A DNA stretch of 12,146 bases, taken from assembly GCA_003136335.1 (NCBI GenBank), contig PLEA01000688.1, positions 1 to 12,146 of the forward strand. Direction: 5' to 3'. The position numbers and the translations under genes are program-made. Below, in pieces: positions 1-6,861 of this stretch. The DNA is from Acidobacteriaceae bacterium. GTDB lineage: Bacteria; Acidobacteriota; Terriglobia; Terriglobales; SbA1. Numbering within the stretch: the stretch's first letter is position 1; every line of letters starts with the position of its first letter. The notes beneath the pieces were generated by a model. It had not been told where the DNA came from. It saw only the letters and a list, made by a program, of their open reading frames with translations, and ran no database searches.

Positions 1-421
1 TGATGAGCAGGCCGTGGCGTCCGATTTCGACGGCCTCAGCCGGAGTCGGATGCGGAGGCGACAGGATGCTGAGTTCGATTTCCAGTTGGGGCGCGTCCGG
101 CAGTGTCACGGGACGGAAGCGCGTGTCTTCGAAAGCGGCGGCCCGCGCGGTGTCTGCGACCGCACGAAATACGGGACTGACTGGCAGGACATAACCCACG
201 CATCCTCGCAACTCGCCGCGCAGGTAAAGCGTTGTGAATGCGCCGCGAGGTTCGGCAAGATGGTCGGTCGGCGGCTCGAGCGGAATCTCGCGCCCTTCGA
301 GCGCGGAGAGAATGGAGTCGTGGGCGAGGCGAAGCAGTAGGGCGCGTTCGTCCTGTGAGAACTCGCCCCCGGAGAATTGGCCGGAATTCACGGCAAGCGA
401 ACTAGGTTGATGCAGCGACAT
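1..421 (-). CDS. AMMECR1-family protein (AmmeMemoRadiSam protein A-like), 3' end cut by window edge
   Basis: The minus strand is open from an ATG at 421 to the window edge (140 codons). Residues 71-76 read LRGCVG, the family's hallmark cysteine motif. After it come AAAFEDTRFRPV (95-106), LEIELSILSP (113-122) and a G-HGLLI end, all in the order expected for AMMECR1. Family members are about 180-200 residues, so perhaps a quarter is missing. Bacterial homologues are often called AmmeMemoRadiSam system protein A; their reaction is not settled. The ATG lies inside the end of pgsA (20-base overlap), which suggests translational coupling. A GTG at 391 is an alternative start and would remove the overlap, but I see no good ribosome site before either. 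Family assignment is confident; function is open. Confidence 0.88.
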   Translation of the reverse strand, partial: MSLHQPSSLAVNSGQFSGGEFSQDERALLLRLAHDSILSALEGREIPLEPPTDHLAEPRGAFTTLYLRGELRGCVGYVLPVSPVFRAVADTARAAAFEDTRFRPVTLPDAPQLEIELSILSPPHPTPAEAVEIGRHGLLI

Positions 422-1079
422 CGCGGTCCGCCTGCGGCGGTGGCACGGGTTTTCTGCGCCGGCTCAGGATGAAAGCGCGGCGACGTCGTTTGACCACGCG
501 CCGGTCAATCTTCGACCAGAAGGCGACAAAGTAGTCGATCGCCGAAACCAGCGAAACGCAAACCATAAACCAGATCGCCACATAGGCGATCCAGTGAATG
601 GGGAAGATGTAGTGGCTGTAGACCGGCAATTCTTTCCAGCGGTGGTCAAGGATTACCGCGACCACCGACACAATCTGCACCACCATCTTGAACTTGCCCA
701 GATCACTGGCTTCGACGGTGAAGCCCTCGGAAGCGGCGATCGAACGCAGACCACTGACCAGGAATTCTCGTCCGATCACGATGACGGCAATCCAGGCCGG
801 AACCAGGCTGGGATTAAACTGCACGAGGGTAATGAATGCTGCCGCAATCAGAAGCTTGTCGGCCAGCGGGTCGAGCAGAATTCCCATGGTGGTGATCTGT
901 CCGCGCTTGCGGGCGAGATAGCCGTCAATCCCGTCGGTCATGGAAGCGGCGATGAAGAGCGCGGAAGCCAGCAATTCCTTCTCGCCGTTCACACTGCTGA
1001 AGCGGCCACTGGAAAGAATCCACATCAGCAGAGGGATGCTGAAAATGCGGATGAGCGTGATGGAGTTGGGCAGGTTCAC
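402..1079 (-). CDS. pgsA: CDP-diacylglycerol--glycerol-3-phosphate 3-phosphatidyltransferase
   Basis: An integral membrane CDP-alcohol phosphatidyltransferase that makes phosphatidylglycerophosphate, precursor of phosphatidylglycerol and cardiolipin. The signature is complete: D49-G-I-D52-G, A56-R57, then G66, D70 and D74 with the family spacing; these aspartates bind the metal and substrate. The N-terminus (MNLPNSITLIRIFSIPLL) is typical of PgsA. Several hydrophobic segments follow. The protein is 225 residues, longer than the usual 180-190, because of a C-terminal tail rich in arginine and lysine (about 190-215) that probably lies in the cytoplasm. The start is GTG, with only a distant GGAG upstream. 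It overlaps the next gene (AMMECR1-like) by 20 bases. The related CDP-alcohol enzymes Pss and Cls are less likely, given the length and N-terminus. Confidence 0.93.
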   Translation of the reverse strand: MNLPNSITLIRIFSIPLLMWILSSGRFSSVNGEKELLASALFIAASMTDGIDGYLARKRGQITTMGILLDPLADKLLIAAAFITLVQFNPSLVPAWIAVIVIGREFLVSGLRSIAASEGFTVEASDLGKFKMVVQIVSVVAVILDHRWKELPVYSHYIFPIHWIAYVAIWFMVCVSLVSAIDYFVAFWSKIDRRVVKRRRRAFILSRRRKPVPPPQADRDVAAST

Positions 1080-1195
1080 ACTTCAGGTGTAGCTCCGGAG
1101 GCCAGTCCCGGATCCCAGTTTTGATTATCCTCCACCGTAAGAGGGAACGCAATGCATCGGAAGCACTGCGTCACAAGTCCAACGCCCGCAAAAAT

Positions 1196-1260
1196 TAACC
1201 ACAGAGGGCACTGAGGCGCACTTAGGATTTCCTCTGTGGTCCCTGTGGCCTCTGTGGTTA
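1196..1260 (-). terminator. Long inverted repeat with U-tract, probable terminator of gdhA-HhH transcript
   Basis: Perfect 12-base arms TAACCACAGAGG (1196-1207) and CCTCTGTGGTTA (1249-1260) flank a 41-base loop. After one mismatch they pair for three more bases. Read on the minus strand the second arm is followed by ATTTTTG, so the structure could end transcription coming from the HhH gene stop at 1266. An extra copy of CCTCTGTGGT lies inside the loop at 1231-1240. The long loop is atypical for a simple intrinsic terminator, and the element also resembles a dispersed intergenic repeat (see 3033-3044). The terminator role is inferred. Confidence 0.55.
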
Positions 1261-1265
1261 TCGGG

Positions 1266-1628
1266 TTATTTCGGGGCGGGCACCATCTTGTCGGCTTTGG
1301 GCTGCTTGGCGATGACCTGATCCTTGATCTTGTCGTAGGTGGCCTGGGGGATGATCTTTTTGCCCACGAGATCGGTTTTGACGCGGTAGGGGCGACCGTC
1401 AATGATCTTCTGCGAATAGGCGTCGCCGATTCCGGGAAGTTGCTTGAGTTGATCCTTGGTGGCGGTGTTGATGTCGAGCTTGTCAGTCGCTGCCATCGAG
1501 GACTGTGCCGCATTCATCTCGGGAACGCTCCCGGTTTCCCGTGTCTGCGCAACAGCGCATCGAGGCTGGATCATTGCCAGATTCGCCGCAAAGACGGCCG
1601 AAACAATCAGTACCCAGAGCTTCTTCAT
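1266..1628 (-). CDS. Exported helix-hairpin-helix (ComEA-like) protein
   Basis: A 120-residue protein. Residues 1-28 look like a signal peptide (MKK, a hydrophobic core, then CAVAQ). A low-complexity linker leads to one helix-hairpin-helix domain at about 51-105: LDINTAT (51-57) followed by [18 protein letters not shown] (64-81), matching ComEA-type DNA-binding modules. The C-terminus is short and rich in lysine and proline. ComEA-like proteins bind DNA outside the inner membrane during uptake, but single-HhH exported proteins such as this are common in genomes without clear competence roles. The ribosome site AGGAGG (1633-1638) is excellent, lies four bases before the ATG and shares bases with the gdhA stop codon, so the two are probably co-transcribed and coupled. 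The domain call is firm; the function is unknown. Confidence 0.85.
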   Translation of the reverse strand: MKKLWVLIVSAVFAANLAMIQPRCAVAQTRETGSVPEMNAAQSSMAATDKLDINTATKDQLKQLPGIGDAYSQKIIDGRPYRVKTDLVGKKIIPQATYDKIKDQVIAKQPKADKMVPAPK

Positions 1629-1632
1629 AATT

Positions 1633-1639
1633 CCTCCTA
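1633..1639 (-). promoter_or_regulatory. Ribosome site overlapping the gdhA stop codon
   Basis: On the minus strand the bases TAGGAGG contain both the TAG stop of gdhA (1639-1637) and the AGGAGG Shine-Dalgarno of the HhH gene. Ribosomes ending gdhA would be placed on the next start, which indicates coupled translation. Confidence 0.75.
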
Positions 1640-2914
1640 AGCGTAAATGCCGCGCTGGCGGATAGTGTACGCCACGCGGTCAATGGCCAGCATGTAAGCC
1701 GCAAGGCGATTGTTGACGTGGTGAGTCTCGGCATAACGGACCACATCTTCGAAGGAAGACTTCATGATGGCGTCGAGTTGCTCGTTGACCACCGACTCTT
1801 TCCAGAAGTAACCCTGGCGGTCCTGCACCCACTCGAAATAGGAAGTGGTCACGCCGCCGGCGTTGGCCAGAATGTCGGGGATGACGAAGACGCCCTTGTC
1901 GGTAAGGATATCGTCGGCAGCGGAGGTTGTAGGTCCGTTCGCGCCTTCCGCCAGGATGCGGCACTTCACGCGGTCGGCGTTGCGGCTGGTGATGACATTC
2001 TCGGTGGCCGCGGGAATAAGAATCTCGCAGTCGGTGACGAGCAGTTCGGCAGCGTCGCACTTTTCCGCGCCGGGGAATCCGTGGACGGTTTCATGCTTCT
2101 GGCGAAAATCCACCAGAGCCTTCAGGTCGATGCCATTCGTATTGTGCAGGCCGCCGCCAACCTCGGCGATGCCAATCACTTTATAACCGGCCTGATGCAT
2201 CAGCAGAGCGGCATTGGACCCCACATTGCCGAAGCCCTGCACGATGACGCGGGAGCTTTCGCGATTGAGTCCCAGCTTCTGGATGGCCTCATCGCAGACG
2301 ATCATCACGCCGCGGCCGGTGGCTTCGCGGCGTCCGCGAGAGCCGCCGATGTTGATGGGCTTTCCGGTCACGCACGCCGTTACTGTCTGGCGCATGTGCA
2401 TGGAATAGGTGTCCATCATCCATGCCATGATTTGTTCGTTGGTGTTCACGTCGGGAGCGGGAACATCTTTTTCCGGGCCAATGAATTCGATCAGTTCGGA
2501 GGTGTAGCGCCGCGTCATGCGCTCGACCTCGCCCATCGACATTTTGTGCGGATCGCAGATCACGCCGCCCTTGGCTCCGCCGAAGGGAATATTGACCACC
2601 GCGCACTTCCAGGTCATCCAACTGGCCAGGGCGCGAACTTCGTCGAGCGTGACGTCGGGAGCGTAGCGGATGCCGCCCTTGCCCGGACCGCGCGCAATCG
2701 AATGCTGCACCCGGAAGCCGGTGAAGACCTCAAGGCGGCCATTATCCATCTGCACCGGAATATAAACCGTGAGTTCGCGGTTGGGATAGCGCAGAACGCG
2801 CCACAGACCCTCGTCAAGGTTAAGTTTCTGCGCAGCCAGGTCAAAACGCGCCCGCTGCGACTCCCATGGATTGCTTTCTTTGTCCACTTGCGGGTCCGTC
2901 ACCATCGTCGTCAT
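1637..2914 (-). CDS. gdhA: Glutamate dehydrogenase (Glu/Leu/Phe/Val dehydrogenase family)
   Basis: A cytosolic enzyme interconverting glutamate with 2-oxoglutarate plus ammonia, linking nitrogen and carbon metabolism. With the start at 2914 it has 425 residues, the usual hexameric GDH length. Substrate and catalytic lysines are in place: K79 (GPGKGG), K103 (TWKCAV) and K115 (FGGAKGG). The catalytic aspartate D155 sits in PAPDVNT. The Rossmann motif GFGNVG is at 227-232 and [11 protein letters not shown] follows further on. The frame stays open upstream to 3049, but that extension is proline-rich and unlike the family. The ATG at 2914 has GGAG nine bases before it (2924-2927) and begins MTTMVTDPQ. 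Cofactor preference (NAD or NADP) cannot be read with confidence. The related leucine and phenylalanine dehydrogenases are usually shorter. Confidence 0.93.
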   Translation of the reverse strand: MTTMVTDPQVDKESNPWESQRARFDLAAQKLNLDEGLWRVLRYPNRELTVYIPVQMDNGRLEVFTGFRVQHSIARGPGKGGIRYAPDVTLDEVRALASWMTWKCAVVNIPFGGAKGGVICDPHKMSMGEVERMTRRYTSELIEFIGPEKDVPAPDVNTNEQIMAWMMDTYSMHMRQTVTACVTGKPINIGGSRGRREATGRGVMIVCDEAIQKLGLNRESSRVIVQGFGNVGSNAALLMHQAGYKVIGIAEVGGGLHNTNGIDLKALVDFRQKHETVHGFPGAEKCDAAELLVTDCEILIPAATENVITSRNADRVKCRILAEGANGPTTSAADDILTDKGVFVIPDILANAGGVTTSYFEWVQDRQGYFWKESVVNEQLDAIMKSSFEDVVRYAETHHVNNRLAAYMLAIDRVAYTIRQRGIYA

Positions 2915-2923
2915 AAAAGTAAT

Positions 2924-2927
2924 CTCC
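2924..2927 (-). promoter_or_regulatory. Ribosome site that fixes the gdhA start
   Basis: GGAG on the minus strand, nine bases before ATG 2914. It favours this start over the longer open frame to 3049. A TATACT possible -10 lies at 2998-2993 on the same strand, but I see no good -35 at normal spacing. Confidence 0.55.
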
Positions 2928-3032
2928 AGAATGATTGCAGGGGTGCTGGCCGGCGCCGGAGGGTTCCCGGTCGGAGGCGGGCAAACCTTCAGAGTATATG
3001 AGGGCCGATGGCTGGGAAGCAAGGAACGGAGG

Positions 3033-3044
3033 TGCCCTCTGTGG
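3033..3044. repeat. Second copy of the CCACAGAGGGCA motif
   Basis: TGCCCTCTGTGG here is the exact reverse complement of CCACAGAGGGCA at 1199-1210, in the arm of the inverted repeat downstream of the HhH gene. Twelve identical bases in two intergenic places suggest a dispersed repeat family; this copy is solitary, without its partner arm. Confidence 0.5.
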
Positions 3045-3126
3045 TGCACTTTGTCCAGTCAGAGATTCTTCAGGCGTCGTCCCGAACACCGGCGCAGTTC
3101 AGCCGGTGGAGGGATCTTGCGTGGGG

Positions 3127-3383
3127 GGCTGGCCCACCTTTGCAGCGGCACGAATCTGGGCTGCCCCACCTTTCGCGGTTTTCGAAAGGTGGGCACCATT
3201 GACCTCGACCCATTTTCATTCGTCGCATCTCATCGCCGGAATTCCACGGAAGCGCCGACGTTCACGCGGGCGAAGTCCTCTGACACCATCGTCCGAGGTA
3301 CCCGCCTTTCGAAAATCGTGAAGGGTGGGGTAGCCTCAAGCTGTGATGATGCTGGCAGCGTCATAACCAAAGGTGGGCCAGCC
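3127..3383. repeat. Nested inverted repeats of CCCACCTTT/AAAGGTGGG type
   Basis: The outer arms are a perfect 15-base inverted pair, GGCTGGCCCACCTTT (3127-3141) and AAAGGTGGGCCAGCC (3369-3383). Between them lie a tight hairpin at 3162-3195 and a further degenerate copy at about 3303-3332 (CCTTTCG followed by GAAGGGTGGGG). The same core in both orientations within about 260 bases looks like a REP-like palindromic element that inserted more than once, or a decayed small non-autonomous element. No transposase is present. Confidence 0.6.
3162..3195. repeat. Strong hairpin inside the repeat cluster
   Basis: Bases 3165-3175 pair perfectly with 3183-3193 (11 pairs, seven-base loop CGGTTTT). After one bulged C the stem gains two more pairs to 3162 and 3195. 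There is no T-run beyond either arm, so a REP-type palindrome fits better than a terminator. Confidence 0.65.
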
Positions 3384-3419
3384 TGCCCTGCTTTCAAGAG
3401 ACGATCCGGACGGTGAAGC

Positions 3420-3576
3420 TTGGGTGTTGTGTGGACGGCCAGCGGCAAGATTAACGGCGCGCTGACGTTCAACGGGACCAATCAGTATGTAACGGTGCCC
3501 GATGCGGCCAGTCTCAGACTTTCTTCCTTTACGTTTTCAGGCTGGGGAAATTTAAATTCCACTGCCGACCTCAACA
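3420..3576 (+). pseudogene. LamG (concanavalin A-like) domain fragment
   Basis: From a TTG at 3420 the frame reads GVVW, then GKINGALTFNG and QYVTVPDAASL, followed by SSFTFSGW. This is the characteristic beginning of a LamG/Laminin_G_3 domain, found in large secreted or surface proteins that bind sugars or adhere. Only about 50 of some 150 residues are present. The upstream strand-start portion and any signal peptide are missing, with an in-frame TGA at 3414-3416. Around residue 50-54 the sequence stops looking like LamG and continues in frame as a ThiF-like protein. I read this as a broken gene piece brought in by recombination. The right border is approximate. Confidence 0.6.
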
Positions 3577-4435
3577 TACAGGCGGGTCGCCGCGCTGTCG
3601 GGCTCTCCCTCTGGCGACCCGATCTTGATATCAATGATCCGGCTGCACTCGGTATTCAGGTGGAATTCCTTCCGCGTGACTTCTGGGCGTTGGGTCTGGG
3701 ACATTTAGGAAATGCGTATCTATGGTCACTCGCCACGCTTCCGTACTTGGACTCAGGAGCAAGTGAAGTCTTTCTCAATGATTTCGACAGGGTCGAACCG
3801 GAGAACGTCGAGACCGGTCTTATCTTCAACGTCAAGGATGCAGGTCGTACAAGACGCGAGTGTGCAGCCAGTGGCTGGAAGATCGCGGGTTTCAGACCAG
3901 GCTGATCGAACGGCGCTTCGATTCGAGTTTCCGCTGCCGCGAGGACGAACCCAGGATGGCTCTTTGCGGCTTCGATTCAAATCCCGCGCGCAGAGATCTT
4001 GCGACAGCCCGATTTCTTCGGGTGATGGAGAGCGGCCTTGGCGGGACGACGGACAATTTCGACACGATCAGTTTTCATACGTTTCCCAATCCCCGCGGAG
4101 CAGAAGAATTATGGCCTGACCTTAGCCCGGAAGAGGAGATTAGACAGAGAGAGCGGCGGGAACGCGTGGCACGGGAGAATCCGGCTTATGCGCTACTGGG
4201 CAACGACCAGTGTGGCCGCGCTGAACTGGCAGGCAAGTCCGTCGCGGCGCCATTTGTTGGCGCTGCCTCAGCTACCATTGTTGTAGCTGAGGCGATAAGG
4301 CTTCTGCGTAGCGGTCCGGCGTATACCGATATAAAGCTTGTCCTCTCCGATTTGAGCAGGAGGTTTGCCCGGACGACACGGAATTACAGCGTCCAAGACT
4401 TGGCGGGCTTAAATTACTGCGATGCCGGCCAGTAA
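3577..4435 (+). pseudogene. ThiF/E1-like adenylyltransferase, 5'-truncated and frameshifted
   Basis: Two frames join into one protein. The first (the LamG frame, to about 3845) carries GLSLWRP and the nucleotide-binding loop GLGHLG (3693-3710), then NDFDRVEPEN. The second (stop at 4435) continues with KTR (lysine at 3851-3853), ERRFD, ALCGFDSNPARR, GLGG, HTFPNP, DQCG and ELAGKSVAAPFVGA. This order is that of the E1/ThiF superfamily, which adenylates the C-terminal glycine of a ubiquitin-like partner. The DxD, the lysine, the CGxD-N-R segment and a candidate thiolation cysteine (DQCG) are all present. The shift is equivalent to one lost base between about 3830 and 3850. No E2-like, JAB/MPN or ubiquitin-like gene is seen nearby. 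The intact version resembles, from memory, a ThiF-related family of mobile or accessory loci, distinct from classical ThiF/MoeB. It is probably inactive unless the shift is a sequencing error. Confidence 0.72.
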
Positions 4436-4661
4436 ATCTATAAAGGAAACGATATAGTAGATTTATCTGAATGTCATAATTATCCGTTTAAAGGCCTTTT
4501 TATAATATAAACAAATCTCTTGACGCGAAATGCTGGCAAACCGGAAATTGCACGACCGTTTCCCGAGCCATTCCCAAACGGCGATCCCAACAACATTGAA
4601 ACCTCAAGCCTTGTCCGTGCATCTTTAAATGCTTTCGGGACTGAGGCTTGGGCAGAAAGAA
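4436..4661. other. AT-rich gap with a palindrome; no gene seen
   Basis: The first 90 or so bases after the ThiF remnant are clearly AT-rich compared with everything around them (GATATAGTAG, CATAATTATCC, TTTTTATAATATAAAC). They include the 10-base palindrome AAAGGCCTTT (4490-4499). Composition returns to normal by about 4530. The gap should contain the promoter of the MFS gene; TTGACG at about 4520 is a possible -35 but lacks a good -10. The composition suggests foreign DNA or a recombination border. Confidence 0.5.
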
Positions 4662-6242
4662 ATGACTCCGCAACCGGCACGCAGCGGCTCCGCCCCTAGC
4701 GGAGGGAATCCCTGGCTGGTCGCGATCGCCGTGATGCTGGCGACGTTCATGGAAGTGCTGGACACCTCCATCGCCGCCGTCGCTCTTCCATACATCGCAG
4801 GCAGTTTGTCGGCGACCAACGACGAAGCTACGTGGGTGCTGACAAGTTACCTGGTGGCCAACGCCATTATCTTGCCGGCCAGTTCTTGGCTTTCCCTGCG
4901 CTTCGGGCGAAAGAGATTTCTCATCACCTGCATCGTCATCTTCACGATTTCCTCATTCGCCTGCGGCTCGGCCACAAGTCTGGCCTGGATTTTGATCGCG
5001 CGCGCGGTGCAAGGCGCGGGCGGAGGGGCGCTGCAGCCGCTGTCGCAGTCGATTCTGCTGGAAACTTTTCCGCCACAAAAGCGCGGGCTGGCCATGGCCG
5101 CGTTCGGCTTGGGGGTTGTGGTCGCGCCGGTATTGGGGCCAACGCTTGGTGGATGGCTTACCGACGCTTACTCCTGGCGATGGGCGTTCTACATCAACAT
5201 CCCTGTCGGCATCTTCGCCATCTTCATGATCTCGCGCTATGTGGTCGATCCTCCGTACGTCAAAGATGCGCATCCCGGCAAGTTTGATGGTATTGGATTG
5301 GGACTGCTGGCGCTCTGGCTCGGCTGCCTGCAAATCATTCTCGACAAAGGACAGGAAGACGACTGGTTTGGCGCAACCTGGATTCGCTGGGCGGCGGCCA
5401 TCCTGCTCACCAGCTTCGTGTCGTTTCTGATTCGAGAGTTTCGCCACAAGCAGCCGCTGGTGAATTTGCGCGTCTTCCGCCATCGCAACTTCGCGATCGG
5501 ATGCGTGCTGATTGGCCTGTTCGGCGCCGGAATCTACGCTCTGGTGACGTTGCTGCCACTCTTCTATCAGGAACTGATGGGCTACACCGCGCTGGAGGCG
5601 GGGTGGGCCGTGAGCCCGCGCGGCATTGGGGCGATTCTCGCCATGCCTCTCATCGGCTACCTGACGGCGAAGATGGATAACCGCTATTTAATCGCATTCG
5701 GATTCACTCTCTTCGGTGTCGCCAGCTTGTGGTTCGGCCAACTCAATCTTTCCATCGGGCAATGGACATTCTTGTGGGCCATTCTGATCAGCGGCTTCGG
5801 CTCGGGATGCGTCTTCGTCCCGCTATCGACGACTACCATGGCGTTCCTGAAGAACGAAGAAATCGGCAATGCCAGCGGCCTTTACAATCTGTTGCGCAAT
5901 ATCGGAGGCAGCATCGGAATCTCCGTGGTCAACACCATCGTCGCTCGCCACGAACAACTGCATCGCAACGAACTGTCGGCTTCGCTGTCACCGGGACGCT
6001 CCACGGTGCAGGGCGCGCTCGCAGGAATGCAGCATTATCTAAGCGCGCAGGGAGCGTCGTCGACCACGGCGGTGCGGCAGTCGTATGGATTGATCAATCT
6101 GGCTCTCGACGGACAGGCGCGTCTGTGGTCCTACGTAGATGACTTCCGCTATCTGGCGCTAGTCTGTTTCGGTTGTGTGCCAATCGTTTTCGCGCTGAAG
6201 AAGGCCGTAGGAAGAAAAGGCGCTGTGAGCGCGGGGCACTAG
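4662..6242 (+). CDS. MFS efflux transporter, DHA2 family (EmrB/QacA-like)
   Basis: An inner-membrane proton-driven drug or small-molecule exporter of the 14-helix DHA2 group, 526 residues from the chosen start. Visible family motifs are LDTSIAAVALPYIAGSL in helix 1 (about 33-49), loop motif A as SLRFGRKR (78-85), and motif C plus the DHA2 signature GPTLGGWLTDAYSWRWAFYI (about 159-178). Alternating hydrophobic segments continue to the end. The frame also opens at an ATG at 4629, but that adds 11 unconserved residues and has no ribosome site. ATG 4662 follows a purine-rich GAAAGAA, weak but better placed. EmrB proteins often lie beside an HlyD/EmrA adaptor; none is here, so a tripartite pump cannot be claimed. 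The substrate is unknown. It converges on the next gene with a 33-base gap. Confidence 0.9.
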   Translation: MTPQPARSGSAPSGGNPWLVAIAVMLATFMEVLDTSIAAVALPYIAGSLSATNDEATWVLTSYLVANAIILPASSWLSLRFGRKRFLITCIVIFTISSFACGSATSLAWILIARAVQGAGGGALQPLSQSILLETFPPQKRGLAMAAFGLGVVVAPVLGPTLGGWLTDAYSWRWAFYINIPVGIFAIFMISRYVVDPPYVKDAHPGKFDGIGLGLLALWLGCLQIILDKGQEDDWFGATWIRWAAAILLTSFVSFLIREFRHKQPLVNLRVFRHRNFAIGCVLIGLFGAGIYALVTLLPLFYQELMGYTALEAGWAVSPRGIGAILAMPLIGYLTAKMDNRYLIAFGFTLFGVASLWFGQLNLSIGQWTFLWAILISGFGSGCVFVPLSTTTMAFLKNEEIGNASGLYNLLRNIGGSIGISVVNTIVARHEQLHRNELSASLSPGRSTVQGALAGMQHYLSAQGASSTTAVRQSYGLINLALDGQARLWSYVDDFRYLALVCFGCVPIVFALKKAVGRKGAVSAGH

Positions 6243-6275
6243 AACATCTGCGTTTCCAGGGATGCTGGTTGCAGC

Positions 6276-6845
6276 TTAATCCGAGACTTGAAGCTTTTGG
6301 TATCGACCAGCTGACCAGTAGTAGAGGATAGCGCCCTTCTCGATCCACTCTGCATAGATGCCGTCTACCTTTACCTTCGTCACCTTTGTATCTTCGAAGT
6401 CCGAGTACTGTCCGGGCGCTGCTACGGAAATGACGAGCCCGTCAGAGCCTTGACCCTGTTCCTGATCCAGAATTTTCGAAGAGTAGGCATTCCCGGACCC
6501 CGATGCACTGAGCACGACGATCTGGTATCCGCCACTCGATTTTGTCGTAGGTACCAGCAAGCCGGCATATGCGAACTGGTCCGGATCATCGAAGTGCCCT
6601 ATTGCGATGCCGGGGCACTTCTTTGGGTGGGCTTTAAGCCAAAGCTGACGGTCCTATGCCTCCAGGTCCGAAATCTGTTTTGCCCGCCACAGAGGAGATT
6701 TTTCCTTGAGCAGTTCGCTAGCTGCAGTCGGTATCTTCGTTACGCTGCAAATCCCTGAGGTTTGAGCTGACAACGATGACGTAAAGCTCAGCATGAATAG
6801 GCTCACGGTCGAGAGCACCACGGTTTGTCCTACTCGAGTTTTCAC
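6276..6845 (-). pseudogene. Exported hypothetical protein interrupted by one in-frame TAG
   Basis: From a GTG at 6845, 63 codons lead to a TAG at 6656-6654; the same frame then stays open for 125 more codons to TAA at 6276. The conceptual product has a signal peptide (about 1-27, ending SLSAQ). Beyond the stop it reads DRQLWLKAHPKKCPGIAIGH and then, after FDDPDQFAYAGLLV, further strand-rich sequence to the end. The part right after TAG has no start codon or ribosome site until a possible TTG or GTG near 6560, yet it continues smoothly, so this looks like one gene with a point nonsense change. I do not recognise a named domain; it resembles small secreted hypotheticals of acidobacteria. The GTG follows GGGGATTC and is 16 bases past the MBL gene stop, so the two probably share a transcript. 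Readthrough or a base error is possible. Confidence 0.68.
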
Positions 6846-6861
6846 TGAATCCCCGCAGTCC

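Larger units (their letters stand above)
2915..3419. other. Intergenic stretch without a convincing gene, rich in inverted repeats
   Basis: About 500 bases between gdhA and the LamG fragment. Open frames here (for example 2871-3416 plus) have no recognisable domain and no believable ribosome site, and they run across the repeat hairpins. The left part should hold the gdhA promoter. The middle and right parts carry the CCACAGAGG-type fragment at 3033-3044, a CACCGG/CCGGTG pair at 3087-3108, and the nested CCCACCTTT/AAAGGTGGG repeats at 3127-3383. Confidence 0.6.

Noticed and set aside
594..1124. Plus-strand open frame of 176 codons opposite pgsA
   Set aside because: Antisense to the conserved CDP-alcohol transferase motif, with no domain of its own.
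1718..3001. Open frame of 427 codons on the plus strand opposite gdhA
   Set aside because: It is antisense to a fully conserved glutamate dehydrogenase, has no recognisable domain and is explained by GC-rich codon use.
2915..3049. 45-residue N-terminal extension of gdhA
   Set aside because: Proline-rich and unlike the family; the ATG at 2914 has a proper ribosome site.
3830..3862. Programmed -1 frameshift in the E1-like gene
   Set aside because: No slippery heptamer or downstream structure was found, and the gene is also truncated at its 5' end.
3712..4119. A separate gene inside the ThiF remnant
   Set aside because: Third-frame shadow; the other two frames carry the E1 motifs.
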